A DNA stretch of 64,000 nt from Ralstonia pickettii (GCF_001699815.1 NZ_MCGB01000086.1:1-64000); one strand, 5' to 3'. Shown: positions 15,791-28,354, counted from the stretch's first letter. Translations and numbers: made by a program. The notes: generated by a model from the sequence alone, not told the origin.

Positions 15791-16416
15791 TGGGGGTCTC
15801 CTGGGTCACCTTTGTTTGTGAACACATGGTAGACCCGTGGCGGTTCGGCTGCGTAAACGGACTCCGTGGCGGGTGGCTGGTTGGTCGACCGCTCGCCATT
15901 GCGCGCCGCCCACCCTCGTAATGGAAATACAAATGCGAAGAGGCGGGTTTATTTAGACCGCCACTCCACAAGCGCTTATTCATTCGAAAATTCCAAAATG
16001 ATCGGCGTCCGATATTTGAGTGATAAATGGTCTCTGTGTCTCAACGCCCGGTCATGCCGTCTCAATATGCGTTCTATTAACGAGATAGCGCCGCGATATA
16101 AAGGGAAAAAAAGCCTAAAAAGCCTTGTGTGGTAACGGTTTCACCGGCGACCAGTATTGACGGATGGGGAGGCTTTTCTTAGCATCGCGTCCGGATCAAT
16201 GTGCCAGTCAAAATAAATAAGAAAGGCTGCGCTGGTCTGACGGGGGATTTCCAAGGGATAACACGCAGCCATTGCACCGATTGTCGGTGCCGGTATGCAA
16301 ATCCCACGCGCTATTCCCTCGTGACGGGGGAGTGCCTGGCAGCAGTCAGGCTCTGAATTTCGCAAGAACGCTCGAGAGAAAAAGCTCGCAAGACAGCGGG
16401 CCTGAACGAGGGAGAA
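15791..16416 (+). promoter_or_regulatory. Long AT-richer leader of the autotransporter gene
   Basis: This 626-bp gap has no convincing gene. From about 15920 it is clearly richer in A/T than the surroundings. A promoter candidate is TTGACG (16157-16162), 17 bp, TAGCAT (16180-16185), which would give a 5' UTR of ~225 nt. A hairpin GGCGG/CCGCC sits around 15940-15965. The AT-rich stretch is the kind of region that nucleoid proteins silence, but that is inference. Confidence 0.35.
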
Positions 16417-19400
16417 ATGCGCGTGCTCACACAAAACAGCCCGTTTGGCCGGCGTGGGGTTGCCGGATGGTCGATGTTCCGGCGTCTGGAGGCGCAGGGG
16501 CGGGAATGGCTGCGCCAGGGCCTGCTGGCCGTGCTGGCGATCTGGCTGACGGTGTTGTCGCAAGGAGCGCTCGCCGCTGCCTGCACCGTCTCATTCTCGA
16601 CCAACATGAATGCGCAGAAGTCCTATGTCTTTACGGCTGCGGACACGAGCAACTGCGACCCCTTCCTGTCCGGCATTGCTTACGATTCTTCCGGCGGTAC
16701 AAACAGTTCATCCGGCCCGCTCTTTCTTACGGCGACCGCCCAAGGCGGCAAAGTCGCCATCTACAGCGGTTCGGTACCGCCATCGGGGGATCCGTATACC
16801 AATGGTTTCGTTTACACGCCGCCGAGTAACTTCAGCGGCACTGATACCGCCACGTTCTACACCAGCAATGACAGCGTCACCTGGGTGCCTAACGGTATCG
16901 TGAGCATTGCTGTAATCCCAACTGCGCCGACGGTGACGGGCATTGCGCCGAACACAGGGACGACCGGCGGCGGCACCTCGGTCAACATCAGCGGCACCAA
17001 TTTCACCGTCGCCACGGCCGTCAAGTTTGGCGCGACCAACGCCACCAACTTCACCGTCAACAGCGCCACGCAGATCACGGCAACATCACCGGCGGGCAGT
17101 ACTGGCGTTGTTGATGTGACGGTGACCAACGGCGGCGGCACCAGTACCACCAGCGCGGCTGACCGGTTTACCTACGTGCTGCCGCCAACCGCCGGTCCGA
17201 CCAGCATTACCGTGGCGCACGGCAGTACTAACAACCACGCTACGGTGGACGTCACCGGTGCAACCAGCGTGGCTGTCGGCACGCAGCCGACCCACGGCAC
17301 GGCCACGGTCTCGGGCGGGTCGATCACCTACACGCCCAACCCGTCGTACTCAGGCATGGACTCGTTCACCTACACGGCTAGCAATGCGGGCGGCACGACG
17401 GCGCCGGCCACAATCACCGTCACCGTGTCGAATGCGACGGTCAACTACGCGCCGTCCTCACCCGCTGGCGGCACTGTCGGTGCGGCCTACAGCCAGTCAC
17501 TGGCGTCGGCCAGTGGCGGCACGGCGCCGTACACCTATACGATCGCGTCCGGCGCGTTGCCGCCAGGGCTGACGCTGACAAGCAACGGCATGCTATCGGG
17601 TACACCAACCGCCGATGGCAGCTTCAACTTTGCGGTAACCGCCACCGACAGCAGTACGGGCACGGGCCCGTTCTCTGCCACCAGCAGCACGCTGTCGCTG
17701 GTGATCGGCACGCCAACTATTACCGTATCGCCGGTTTCGTTGACGAACGCGACGGTGGCTGCGGCTTACAGCCAGACGATAACGGCCAGCGGTGGCACAG
17801 GGCCATACACCTATGCCATCACCTCCGGTGCGCTGCCCGCCGGGCTCACGCTCAGTTCGGGCGGCGTGCTGTCGGGGACGCCCACGGCGGGCGGCACGTT
17901 CAACTTCACCGTGACCACCACCGACAGCAGCACCGGTACTGGCCCATATACGGGCAGCCGTACCTATACGCTGGTCGTCAATGCACCCACGTTGGCGCTC
18001 ACCCCGGCATCGGGCAGTCTCAGTGCTTCAACCGGCGTGGCGTACAGCCAGACCTTCACAGGCAGCGGCGGTCTGGCGCCATACACCTATAGCCTTGCGG
18101 TCCATAGCGGGACGATGCCGACCGGTCTCTCGTTCAACACCGGAACCGGCGTGTTGTCCGGTACGCCGACCACCACGGGCGTGGTCAACTTCTCGGTGAC
18201 TGCCACCGACCACGCAACGGGCGCGGGGCCGTACAGCACGTCTGGCACCTACACGCTGACCACCTCGGCGCCCACCATTACCGTGTCGCCCACCACCCTG
18301 AGTGCGGCGACTGTCGGCGCCGCCTACGGCCAGACTGCCGCGGCCGGCGGGGGTGCCGCGCCTTACAGCTACGCGCTGACTGCCGGTGCGCTGCCGACGG
18401 GCCTGAGCTTGAACGGCAGCACTGGCGCGATCACTGGTACGCCCACGGCGGGCGGCACCTTCAACTTCGCGGTCACGGCTACTGATGCCAACAGCTATAC
18501 CGGCTCGCGCGCGTACACCCTGACGGTCAACGCAGCTACCGTCTCGGTCAGCCCGAGCACGTTGCCGGGCGGCACCATCGCTACGGCATACAGCCAGACC
18601 ATGTTGGCCAGCGGCGGCACAGGTCCCTACACGTATGCCGTCACGGCAGGTTCGCTGCCGACGGGGCTGACGCTGTCCAGCAACGGCACGCTGTCGGGTA
18701 CGCCCACGGCGGGTGGGGTGTTCAACTTCACCGTCACCGCGACTGACAGCAGTACCGGAACCGGCCCTTACACGGGTAGCCGTGCCTACTCGCTGACGAT
18801 TGGGTCGCCCACCTTGACCATCACGCCGGCCTCGGGCTCTCTCAGCGGTGTCGCAGGCACCGCTTACAGCCGCAACTTCACGGCAAGTGGTGGTACGAAC
18901 CCATACACCTATGGCTTCGTGGTGAATAGCGGCACTGTCCCCACGGGCCTTACGTGGAACGGCACCACCGGCAGGCTGGCAGGGACCCCAACCACGGCCG
19001 GCACGGTCAGCTTTACCGTCACCGCTACCGACAGTTCGACGGGGACGGGTGCTCCGTTTGCGGTAAGCGGTGTCTACACGCTTACCATTGCCGCGCCTAG
19101 CCTGACGGTATCGCCGGCCACGCTCCCCAACCCGGGGATTGCAACGGCGTACAGCCAAACCATAACGGCGGCCAACGGCACCGCGCCGTACACCTATGCT
19201 GTTACGGCGGGCGCATTGCCGGCTGGCCTGAGCCTGAACACCTCCGGGTTCCTGTCGGGTACACCCACCGCAGGCGGAACGTTCAACTTCACCATCACGA
19301 CAACGGATGCCAACAGCTTCACGGCCAGCCGTGCTTACAGCGTCACCATCGGTGCGCCCACGGTCACGGTGAATCCGGCGGCCGCAACGTCGGCCCAAGT

Positions 19401-21438
19401 CACCACGGCCTACAGCCAGACCTTCACAGCTACCGGCGGTACCGCGCCCTACACGTACGCCGTCACCACCGGCACGTTGCCTGCGGGCCTGAGCTTGAAC
19501 GCCAGCACTGGCGTTCTGTCGGGCACGCCCACTACGCTGGGCAGCAGCTCATTCACAGTGAGGGCCACCGACAGCAGCACGGGCACTGGCGCCCCGTACA
19601 GCGGTACGCGCAGCTTCACGATCACGGTGGGCCAGGTGATCGGCACCGCGCCGGCAATCACGGCCACCACCATGTCGACGGCACCGATCACGCTGCATGC
19701 AACGGCCAATGCAACCGGCGGTCCGTTCTCGTCCGTCACGATTGTCAATCCGCCTGCCAGCGGCACTGCCGTCGTCAACGGTCTGGACATCGTCTACACG
19801 CCGACCCAGACCACCTCCGGCGCAGTCAATTTCACTTATGCGCTGATCAACACGGCCGGCACGTCCGCGCCGATTCCGGTAACGGTCAACGTGAACGCCG
19901 TGCCGATTGCGGTGGCGCAGAGGCAGGCCATCACGTCGTCGGGCCAGGGGGTGAGCGTGGACTTGACCGAAGGCGCCACGGGTGGCCCCTTCACGGCGGC
20001 GACGCTGGTGTCGGTGGTGCCCTACAACGCGGGTACGGCCAGCATCGTGCAGAAGGCGATCCAGACACCGGCCGGCCTGAAGCCGCAGGCAGTGGCGGCA
20101 TCGACGTACGTGCTGAACTTCACCCCGTCAGGCACCTACAGCGGCCAGGCCGTGCTGACGTACACGCTGTCCAACGCGTTCGCCACCTCGACGGCTGCAA
20201 CGGTGCAGGTGAGCGTGGCGCCGCGCAAGGACCCCTCGGCCGATCCTGATGTGGCAGGTCTGATCAACGCGCAAGTGCAGGCCGCGCGCCGCTTCGCCAC
20301 CACGCAGATTGACAACTACAACCGCCGCCTGGAAGCGCTGCACGGCACTGGCCGGCCACCCTCGAGCAACGGTTTGACGGTCGCCATGCCGGGCCAGCGC
20401 GCAGACATGCAAGCGCGTTGCCAGGATGTGGCCGGCATTTCCGCGCACGATGCCTGCATGCGCGGTGACGGTCAGGGCGTGCGGCCATTCGCACGCGGCA
20501 AGCGCAACGCCGATGCGGCCAGCGGCAGCACCGACAAGTCGACCGCCGATGCCGGCCCCGATCTGCCCGGCGCTGATGCCGCCAGCGCGGGCCCGGACAA
20601 CACCGACCCGAATCTCGCGTTCTGGAGCGCCGGTACGCTGGACTTTGGTTTTGCCAGCGCTGGCACGCAACGCTCCGGTTTCCGCTTCACCACAGGCGGT
20701 GTGACGGCCGGCGCGGACTACCGCGTGTCCGATCAGCTCTCGATCGGGGGTGGGTTTGGTTACGGGCGTGACTCCACCGACATCGGCAACGCGGGCACCA
20801 GGAGCACGGGCGACAGCTATAGCCTCGCGCTGTACGGCAGCTATCGCCCGCTGCCTTCGTTGTTCGTCGATGGTGTGGCCGGCTTCGGCACGCTCAGTTT
20901 CGACTCGCGCCGCTGGGTGACGGACTCCAACGACTTCGCCACCGGCAAGCGCAGCGGCAAGCAGGTTTTCGCCTCCGTGTCGGCCGGCTATGAGCATCGC
21001 GATCGTGCGTGGCTGATCTCGCCTTACGGGCGCCTGTCGGTCTCGCAATCGACGCTGGATCAGTTCACCGAATCGGGCGCCGGCATCAACGCGCTGACGT
21101 ATTTCGACCAGACGGTGACGACGGTATCCGGCACGCTCGGCCTGCGTGCGGAATACACGCAGAAGACCAAGTGGGGCACGTTCCTGCCGTTCGCACGGGT
21201 GGAGTACCAGCACGACTTCAATGGGCAGAGCAATGCAGGTTTGGCGTATGCCGATCTGGCATCGGCAGGCCCTGCTTATTACGTGCCGGGTACACCGTTT
21301 GGGCGCGATCGAATGCAGATCGGGTTGGGGACAAAGTTCCGGACTGGCCCGCTCACGTTTGGGTTGGACTACAGCGTGATGGCGGGCATGGGGGGCTTGC
21401 AGCAGGGGGTTCGGTTGACGTTTGCTGCACCGTTCTGA
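16417..21438 (+). CDS. Giant autotransporter with eight Ig-like repeats
   Basis: A 1673-aa type V secreted surface protein. It has an extended signal peptide (about residues 1-54; charged region, then GLLAVLAIWLTVLSQGALAA). Next come an IPT/TIG-like domain (VTGIAPNTGTTGGGTSVNIS) and a cadherin-like block. Eight ~90-residue He_PIG-type Ig repeats follow, each with AYSQT...GGTxPYTY...G(A/T)LPxGL...LSGTPT...FTVTATDSSTGTG. After a linker rich in Ala, Asp and Gly comes a C-terminal ~280-residue autotransporter beta-barrel ending in Phe. The barrel inserts in the outer membrane and exposes the repeat rod, probably for adhesion. GAGGGAGA precedes the ATG. Confidence 0.9.
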   Translation: MRVLTQNSPFGRRGVAGWSMFRRLEAQGREWLRQGLLAVLAIWLTVLSQGALAAACTVSFSTNMNAQKSYVFTAADTSNCDPFLSGIAYDSSGGTNSSSGPLFLTATAQGGKVAIYSGSVPPSGDPYTNGFVYTPPSNFSGTDTATFYTSNDSVTWVPNGIVSIAVIPTAPTVTGIAPNTGTTGGGTSVNISGTNFTVATAVKFGATNATNFTVNSATQITATSPAGSTGVVDVTVTNGGGTSTTSAADRFTYVLPPTAGPTSITVAHGSTNNHATVDVTGATSVAVGTQPTHGTATVSGGSITYTPNPSYSGMDSFTYTASNAGGTTAPATITVTVSNATVNYAPSSPAGGTVGAAYSQSLASASGGTAPYTYTIASGALPPGLTLTSNGMLSGTPTADGSFNFAVTATDSSTGTGPFSATSSTLSLVIGTPTITVSPVSLTNATVAAAYSQTITASGGTGPYTYAITSGALPAGLTLSSGGVLSGTPTAGGTFNFTVTTTDSSTGTGPYTGSRTYTLVVNAPTLALTPASGSLSASTGVAYSQTFTGSGGLAPYTYSLAVHSGTMPTGLSFNTGTGVLSGTPTTTGVVNFSVTATDHATGAGPYSTSGTYTLTTSAPTITVSPTTLSAATVGAAYGQTAAAGGGAAPYSYALTAGALPTGLSLNGSTGAITGTPTAGGTFNFAVTATDANSYTGSRAYTLTVNAATVSVSPSTLPGGTIATAYSQTMLASGGTGPYTYAVTAGSLPTGLTLSSNGTLSGTPTAGGVFNFTVTATDSSTGTGPYTGSRAYSLTIGSPTLTITPASGSLSGVAGTAYSRNFTASGGTNPYTYGFVVNSGTVPTGLTWNGTTGRLAGTPTTAGTVSFTVTATDSSTGTGAPFAVSGVYTLTIAAPSLTVSPATLPNPGIATAYSQTITAANGTAPYTYAVTAGALPAGLSLNTSGFLSGTPTAGGTFNFTITTTDANSFTASRAYSVTIGAPTVTVNPAAATSAQVTTAYSQTFTATGGTAPYTYAVTTGTLPAGLSLNASTGVLSGTPTTLGSSSFTVRATDSSTGTGAPYSGTRSFTITVGQVIGTAPAITATTMSTAPITLHATANATGGPFSSVTIVNPPASGTAVVNGLDIVYTPTQTTSGAVNFTYALINTAGTSAPIPVTVNVNAVPIAVAQRQAITSSGQGVSVDLTEGATGGPFTAATLVSVVPYNAGTASIVQKAIQTPAGLKPQAVAASTYVLNFTPSGTYSGQAVLTYTLSNAFATSTAATVQVSVAPRKDPSADPDVAGLINAQVQAARRFATTQIDNYNRRLEALHGTGRPPSSNGLTVAMPGQRADMQARCQDVAGISAHDACMRGDGQGVRPFARGKRNADAASGSTDKSTADAGPDLPGADAASAGPDNTDPNLAFWSAGTLDFGFASAGTQRSGFRFTTGGVTAGADYRVSDQLSIGGGFGYGRDSTDIGNAGTRSTGDSYSLALYGSYRPLPSLFVDGVAGFGTLSFDSRRWVTDSNDFATGKRSGKQVFASVSAGYEHRDRAWLISPYGRLSVSQSTLDQFTESGAGINALTYFDQTVTTVSGTLGLRAEYTQKTKWGTFLPFARVEYQHDFNGQSNAGLAYADLASAGPAYYVPGTPFGRDRMQIGLGTKFRTGPLTFGLDYSVMAGMGGLQQGVRLTFAAPF

Positions 21439-21463
21439 AGCAACAAGCGGTAAGCGCTAACAA

Positions 21464-21490
21464 AAAGCCAGCCTTCGGGCTGGCTTTTTT
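21464..21490 (+). terminator. Rho-independent terminator of the autotransporter gene
   Basis: GCCAGCC-TTCG-GGCTGGC stem-loop with a UUCG loop, followed by six T and preceded by A residues, 25 bp after the stop codon. It may also act weakly on the convergent minus-strand gene. Confidence 0.95.
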
Positions 21491-21511
21491 GCTGGGCGAA
21501 ATGTCAGCGCA

Positions 21512-22672
21512 TCAGGGTGAAGTCGAGGATACCGCCGGCTTTTCCCCAGTCAGCAAGTAATGCATCAGTTCCCGCACCGGCCGAATCGCCTGCCCAAATG
21601 GGAGCTTGCCCGCACCGCGGAAAAACAATCCGCGCTCCACATCCCCACGCAGCGCCTGCGCAAGCTTCAGGTCAATGCAGAACTGCCCGACCTTGCCAAT
21701 CCCATCCCGCAGCCCGCAGGTCTGCAAACAATCGAACCCCTGCAGACAATCCCGCACCTTGGCCTTGGCCTGCAGCGCGCTTTCGCGTGAGAGATACCGC
21801 GACAACCACGGCGTCATCACTGCCCGCGCCGGCAACCCAGCCACGCTGACAAACTCGCCGATATCCCCTTGCTCCGCGCCCGTCAGCACCCGCTTGAAGC
21901 GCACGTGCGCATCGCCCTCCTCCGTCACGGCAAATGCAGTGCCGAGCTGCACCGCAGCGGCGCCCTTGTCGAGCCAGTGCTTCACCTTGGCATGCGAATC
22001 GATGCCGCCCGCGAGGATGATCGGAATCTGCTCCGCCGCCAGTCCCAGCTTGATGAACAATTCACGGCATTCATCCAGCACGCGCGCAAACGAGAACCGC
22101 TCGTCTCGCAGATCTTCGATGCGAGCTGCGCCCAGGTGGCCGCCCGCATGTGTCGGATGCTCGATCACCACCGCGTCGGGCAGCCGCGCCTTCTTCATCC
22201 ACCGTTTGAGCACGACGCCTACGCCGCGCGAGTCGGAAAGAATCGGGATGAGCGCCACCTTCGGATGCTCGGCCGTCATCTCCGGCAGGTCGAGCGGCAG
22301 GCCCGCGCCCATGACGATCGCATCGGCGCCGCTCTCGCACGCCTGGCGCACCAGCGCAGGATGCGATTCCACCGCCTTCATCACGTTCACGGCGATCATG
22401 CCGTTGCCTTGGCTGCCTTCACGCGCGGCGCGAATCTCGCGGTCCAGCGCAACGAGGTTGGCGGCGTTGATGGCGTCCTTGTCGCGCGATTTCTCGGTTG
22501 CGGCGACGAGATCTGCGTGGTGATGCCGCAAGTCGATGCTGGCGATGGTGCCGACGCCGCCTTCGCGCGCCACGGCGCCGGCCAGCCGGTGCGCCGAAAT
22601 ACCCACGCCCATCCCGCCCTGCACGATGGGTACGAGGCTGCGCCCCGCGAGTGTGAACCGACGCTCCAGCAT
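21512..22672 (-). CDS. Nitronate monooxygenase-family flavoprotein
   Basis: A 386-aa FMN enzyme of the 2-nitropropane dioxygenase / nitronate monooxygenase family with a TIM-barrel fold. Motifs are PIVQGGMGVGISAHRLAGAV at the N-terminus, VVIEHPTHAGGHLGAARIED with the conserved catalytic-type His in AGGHLG, PIILAGGIDSHAKV and AAAVQLGTAFAVTEE. A Cys-containing tail (CLQGFDCLQTCGLRD) follows, as in the longer subgroup. It probably detoxifies alkyl nitronates or reduces quinones. The start at 22672 has GGGAG upstream; the longer frame up to 22945 would run through the TPP riboswitch DNA and is rejected. Confidence 0.85.
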   Translation of the reverse strand: MLERRFTLAGRSLVPIVQGGMGVGISAHRLAGAVAREGGVGTIASIDLRHHHADLVAATEKSRDKDAINAANLVALDREIRAAREGSQGNGMIAVNVMKAVESHPALVRQACESGADAIVMGAGLPLDLPEMTAEHPKVALIPILSDSRGVGVVLKRWMKKARLPDAVVIEHPTHAGGHLGAARIEDLRDERFSFARVLDECRELFIKLGLAAEQIPIILAGGIDSHAKVKHWLDKGAAAVQLGTAFAVTEEGDAHVRFKRVLTGAEQGDIGEFVSVAGLPARAVMTPWLSRYLSRESALQAKAKVRDCLQGFDCLQTCGLRDGIGKVGQFCIDLKLAQALRGDVERGLFFRGAGKLPFGQAIRPVRELMHYLLTGEKPAVSSTSP

Positions 22673-22891
22673 GACAACTCCCAGCGGCCGTGCCGCAATG
22701 CAATAGAAAAGGGATTGAGGGTCGCACAGGTGAAACGCGGCGGGGTTGCGCAAGATCAAGGCGGGCCGCGCCGGTGCGCGCCGCCGCACATTGCGTGGCG
22801 GTTTGGACTGAAATGACCCGTCGACCGTCATCTCACTGGTTTTCGTGCTGGCAACGCCGGCAGCCCTGTGCTTAAATTCAGCCTCGTTGGA

Positions 22892-24996
<2,105 letters not shown>

Positions 24997-25008
24997 CCCA
25001 CCGGTGCA

Positions 25009-26154
25009 ATGCCAACCTCAACTTCATTCGACGTAACGATCCTCGGTGGCGGCCTCGCCGGCCGCCTGTGTGCCTGGCAACTCGCGCAGACGGGGGTGCC
25101 CCCCGCGCGCATTGCCTTGGTGGAGCGCGGTCCGCGTGACGGCAGCGGTGCCGCGGCGTACGTTGCCGCGGCCATGCTGGCGCCGCTTGCCGAAGCCGCC
25201 GTGGCCGATCGTTTTGTCGTGGACTTGGGGTTGGCAAGCCTGGCGCTGTGGCGCGATTGGTTGCCCAAGCTGCGCACGCCGGTCTTCTTCCAGGAGGCCG
25301 GCACGCTGGTGGTGTGGCATGCGGCGGACCGTGGTGAGGCGTCGTTGTTTGCCAACCACGTGCGCAATGCCGCGCCGCCCGAGCGCGTGGCCGCCGATCT
25401 GCGTGCCGTGGACGCGTCCGGCATTGCCCAACTCGAGCCGCTGCTCGCACAACGCTTCACGCAGGGGCTGTATCTGGCAGGCGAAGGTCAGCTTGACCCG
25501 CGCGGCGTGCTGGATGCGCTGGCGACCGAGCTGGAAGCGCTCGGCGTGCAACTGCGCTGGAATACCGAGGTTGTCGATCCGAGCCCCGACGCACTGGCTG
25601 CCGCCGGGCTGGGTGCGCGCCTGGTGCTCGATTGCCGGGGCCTCGGTGCCAAGCCGCAGTGGCCGCGACTGCGTGGCCTGCGCGGCGAAGTGGCGCGCAT
25701 CCATGCGCCGGACGTGTCGCTCACGCGGCCGGTGCGCATGCTGCATCCGCGCTACCCGCTCTACATCGCGCCCAAGCCGGGCAATGTCTACGTGATCGGC
25801 GCGACCGAGCTGGAATCCGACGACATGTCGCCAGCAAGCGTGCGCTCCACGCTGGAATTGCTGTCTGCGGCCTACGCCGTGCACCCCGCGTTTGGCGAGG
25901 CGCGCGTGCTGGAGCTGAACACGCAGTGCCGCCCGACGCTGCCGGACCACCGTCCGGCCGTCCGCTGGGATGGCGCTGGCACGTTGTCGGTCAATGGCCT
26001 GTACCGGCACGGCTACATGATCGCGCCCGCCGTCACCCAAGCCGCGGTGGCAGCGGCGTGCGACGTGCTGGACGGCTGTGCCTTCGATACGGACGACTGC
26101 GAATGGCCCGAGCTATTCGCCGCCGCTGCATCGCCTGAACCTGTTTTGTCATGA
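25009..26154 (+). CDS. thiO: Glycine oxidase, thiamine thiazole pathway
   Basis: A 381-aa FAD-dependent amine oxidase of the DAO family. It starts with the dinucleotide motif DVTILGGGLAGRLCAWQLAQ and has DCRGLGA, RPVRMLHPRYPLYIAPKPGN and, near the C-terminus, NGLYRHGYMIAPAVTQAAV. ThiO converts glycine to dehydroglycine (imine) for ThiG to build the thiazole. It lies 12 bp after thiC and overlaps thiS by an ATGA, supporting the role and the operon. Confidence 0.93.
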   Translation: MPTSTSFDVTILGGGLAGRLCAWQLAQTGVPPARIALVERGPRDGSGAAAYVAAAMLAPLAEAAVADRFVVDLGLASLALWRDWLPKLRTPVFFQEAGTLVVWHAADRGEASLFANHVRNAAPPERVAADLRAVDASGIAQLEPLLAQRFTQGLYLAGEGQLDPRGVLDALATELEALGVQLRWNTEVVDPSPDALAAAGLGARLVLDCRGLGAKPQWPRLRGLRGEVARIHAPDVSLTRPVRMLHPRYPLYIAPKPGNVYVIGATELESDDMSPASVRSTLELLSAAYAVHPAFGEARVLELNTQCRPTLPDHRPAVRWDGAGTLSVNGLYRHGYMIAPAVTQAAVAAACDVLDGCAFDTDDCEWPELFAAAASPEPVLS

Positions 26155-26366
26155 CGCTGAACGTCACCCTCAACGACCTGTCGCTGGCCCTGCCTTTGGG
26201 CAGCACGCTGGCCGACGCCATTGGTGCGGCCACGCCGCAACTGCAGATCGCGCCGCCGTTTGCCGCATCCGTGAATGGCGATTTCGTGCCCAAGGCGCGC
26301 CATGCGCAGCACGCGCTCAAGACAGGCGACCGCATTGCACTCGTGCAGCCCGTCGTGGGCGGCTAG
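26151..26366 (+). CDS. thiS: Sulfur carrier protein ThiS
   Basis: A 71-aa ubiquitin-like protein ending in the diagnostic Gly-Gly (LVQPVVGG). The C-terminal Gly is adenylated and converted to thiocarboxylate, which delivers sulfur for the thiazole ring. It is slightly longer than the usual 65-67 residues. Its ATG overlaps the thiO stop, and thiG follows 9 bp later. Confidence 0.95.
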   Translation: MTLNVTLNDLSLALPLGSTLADAIGAATPQLQIAPPFAASVNGDFVPKARHAQHALKTGDRIALVQPVVGG

Positions 26367-26375
26367 GAGTCTTCG

Positions 26376-27203
26376 ATGACCACTACGAACCTTTCCGCCG
26401 TGGCTGATCCGCTGCGCCTCTACGACGAAACCTTCGCCTCGCGCCTGCTGCTCGGCACGGCGCGCTACCCGTCGCCGCAATCGCTGGAAGACGCCGTGCG
26501 TGTGTCCAACCCGGCCATGCTGACGGTGGCGCTGCGCCGCCAGAGCGCGGGCTCGCCCGAGGGCGGCGCCGGCTTCTGGAAGATGCTGCGCGAACTCGGC
26601 GTGCCCGTGCTGCCGAACACCGCTGGCTGCTATTCCGCCGACGAGGCTTATACCCTCGCGCAGATGTCGCGCGAATTGTTCGAGACCGACTGGATCAAGC
26701 TCGAAGTCATCGGCGACGACTACACGCTGCAGCCCGATACACTCGCGCTGCCGGCCGCTGCCGAACGCCTCATCCGCGACGGCTTCAAGGTGTTGCCGTA
26801 TTGCACCGAAGACCTCGTGCTGTGCCGCCGCCTGCTCGACGTCGGCTGCCAGGCGCTGATGCCGTGGGCTGCACCCATCGGTACCGGCCGCGGGCCCACC
26901 AACCCGTATGGCCTGCGCCTGCTGCGCGAGCGCCTGCCCAACGTGCCGCTGATCGTCGATGCGGGCCTGGGTGTGCCGTCACACGCCACGCAAGTCATGG
27001 AATGGGGCTACGACGCCGTGCTGCTGAACACCGCTGTCGCGCAGGCGGGCGACCCGGTGGCGATGGCGCAGGCGTTTGCGATGGCCACGCAGGCCGGTCG
27101 CCTTGCGCGGCTGTCGGGCCCGATGCCTGAGCGTGATGTCGCGCAGGCCAGCACGCCGGTTGTTGGGTTGCCGTTCTGGCATGCGGAAGAGAAGCAGGCA
27201 TGA
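26376..27203 (+). CDS. thiG: Thiazole synthase
   Basis: A 275-aa TIM-barrel enzyme that condenses DXP, dehydroglycine and ThiS thiocarboxylate into thiazole phosphate carboxylate. Motifs are [33 protein letters not shown], the Schiff-base Lys in [11 protein letters not shown] (about residue 108), [20 protein letters not shown] and [23 protein letters not shown] text. It overlaps thiE by four bases. Confidence 0.97.
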   Translation: MTTTNLSAVADPLRLYDETFASRLLLGTARYPSPQSLEDAVRVSNPAMLTVALRRQSAGSPEGGAGFWKMLRELGVPVLPNTAGCYSADEAYTLAQMSRELFETDWIKLEVIGDDYTLQPDTLALPAAAERLIRDGFKVLPYCTEDLVLCRRLLDVGCQALMPWAAPIGTGRGPTNPYGLRLLRERLPNVPLIVDAGLGVPSHATQVMEWGYDAVLLNTAVAQAGDPVAMAQAFAMATQAGRLARLSGPMPERDVAQASTPVVGLPFWHAEEKQA

Positions 27204-28354
27204 GTGCATCCGCCTTGCGTTTTTCCGCCGCGTGGCCGGAAGCTGCAGCCCTTGCTGCGCAGATCGTCGATCGCCATGTGGAAGCCTTCGGCCGCGCGCC
27301 GCACGCCTGGAGCGTGACCGACCACGCTGACGAAGCCACGAGCACCGCCACGGTCCTGCTGACGACCGATACGGCGCAAGCCGAACGTGCTCGCTCTGCT
27401 GGCGCCGCTGTTGTGTTGACTGCAGTGGAAGGCGATCAACGCATCGACACCGTGTACGACCGCCTCGGCACGTACCGCTTCACGTCTGCGGCGCAAGGCG
27501 ATGCATTCGATGTGCGCTTCGTCGCCATCTTCGGTGCGGCACTCGCGCTGGCATTCGAACCGCGCGATGCGCTGTGCGTGGCGCGCGCGTGGATTGCCGA
27601 AGGCAATGCCGATGCCCTCGCTTGGCCCACGCAATTCGATGCCCTGCCCCGCGTGCTCGAACCAGCGTTGCCTTGCCCGACCGCAGCGGACCTTGCCTTT
27701 GCGCCGTGCCCGACGCAGCTCGGTATCTACGCCGTCGTGCCGGATGCGGATTGGGTGGCGCGCCTCGTCGCGCTCAAGGTGCCGACGTTGCAGTTGCGCT
27801 TCAAGTCGGACGACGCGCAAGCCGTGGTCGACCAGGTGCGCCGGGCAGAAGCCGCCGCACGCGGCAGTGCCACGCGCCTGTTCATCAACGACCACTGGCA
27901 AGTCGCGCTTGACGTGCACACTCAGGCGCCCGACAGCGGCATCTACGGCATTCACCTCGGCCAGGAAGACATCGACGAAGCTGACCTGGTGGCGATCCGC
28001 TCGGCCGGTTTGCGCCTTGGCATCAGCACGCACGGCTTTGCCGAAATGCTGCGCGTCGCACCGCTGAACCCGAGCTACCTTGCACTCGGCGCTGTGTTTG
28101 CCACGCCCACCAAGACCATGCCGACCGTGCCGCAGGGCCTCGGCCGCCTGTTCGCCTACGCGGCGGCCATGCGCACGCGCGAGCCGGCACCGCCGCTGGT
28201 GGCCATCGGTGGCATCGATCTGCCAGCGATGCCGCGCGTGCTGGAATCGGGCGTGGGCTGTGTGGCGGTGGTGCGCGCCATCACCCAGGCGGCCGATGTG
28301 CCGGCTGCGGTGGACGCACTGCAAGCGACGTTCGCGGCGCACGTGCGCGCGTAA
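27200..28354 (+). CDS. thiE: Thiamine phosphate synthase with an N-terminal extension
   Basis: A 384-aa protein. Residues from about 173 to the end are a normal ThiE TIM barrel: [66 protein letters not shown] and [10 protein letters not shown]. This joins HMP-PP and thiazole phosphate into thiamine phosphate. The first ~170 residues are extra, since free ThiE is ~210 aa. They contain a Gly/Ala helix and a final [12 protein letters not shown] helix that recall the C-terminal half of ThiD kinases but lack its GTGCTLS anion hole. It is last gene of the thi operon. Confidence 0.92.
   Translation: MSASALRFSAAWPEAAALAAQIVDRHVEAFGRAPHAWSVTDHADEATSTATVLLTTDTAQAERARSAGAAVVLTAVEGDQRIDTVYDRLGTYRFTSAAQGDAFDVRFVAIFGAALALAFEPRDALCVARAWIAEGNADALAWPTQFDALPRVLEPALPCPTAADLAFAPCPTQLGIYAVVPDADWVARLVALKVPTLQLRFKSDDAQAVVDQVRRAEAAARGSATRLFINDHWQVALDVHTQAPDSGIYGIHLGQEDIDEADLVAIRSAGLRLGISTHGFAEMLRVAPLNPSYLALGAVFATPTKTMPTVPQGLGRLFAYAAAMRTREPAPPLVAIGGIDLPAMPRVLESGVGCVAVVRAITQAADVPAAVDALQATFAAHVRA

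Noticed and set aside
14126..15832. 568-aa plus-strand ORF opposite the AidB-like gene
   Set aside because: Shadow ORF of a conserved acyl-CoA dehydrogenase gene; no start signal or family match.
18028..19398. 456-aa minus-strand ORF within the autotransporter repeats
   Set aside because: Caused by the codon bias of the tandem repeats; low complexity and no signals.
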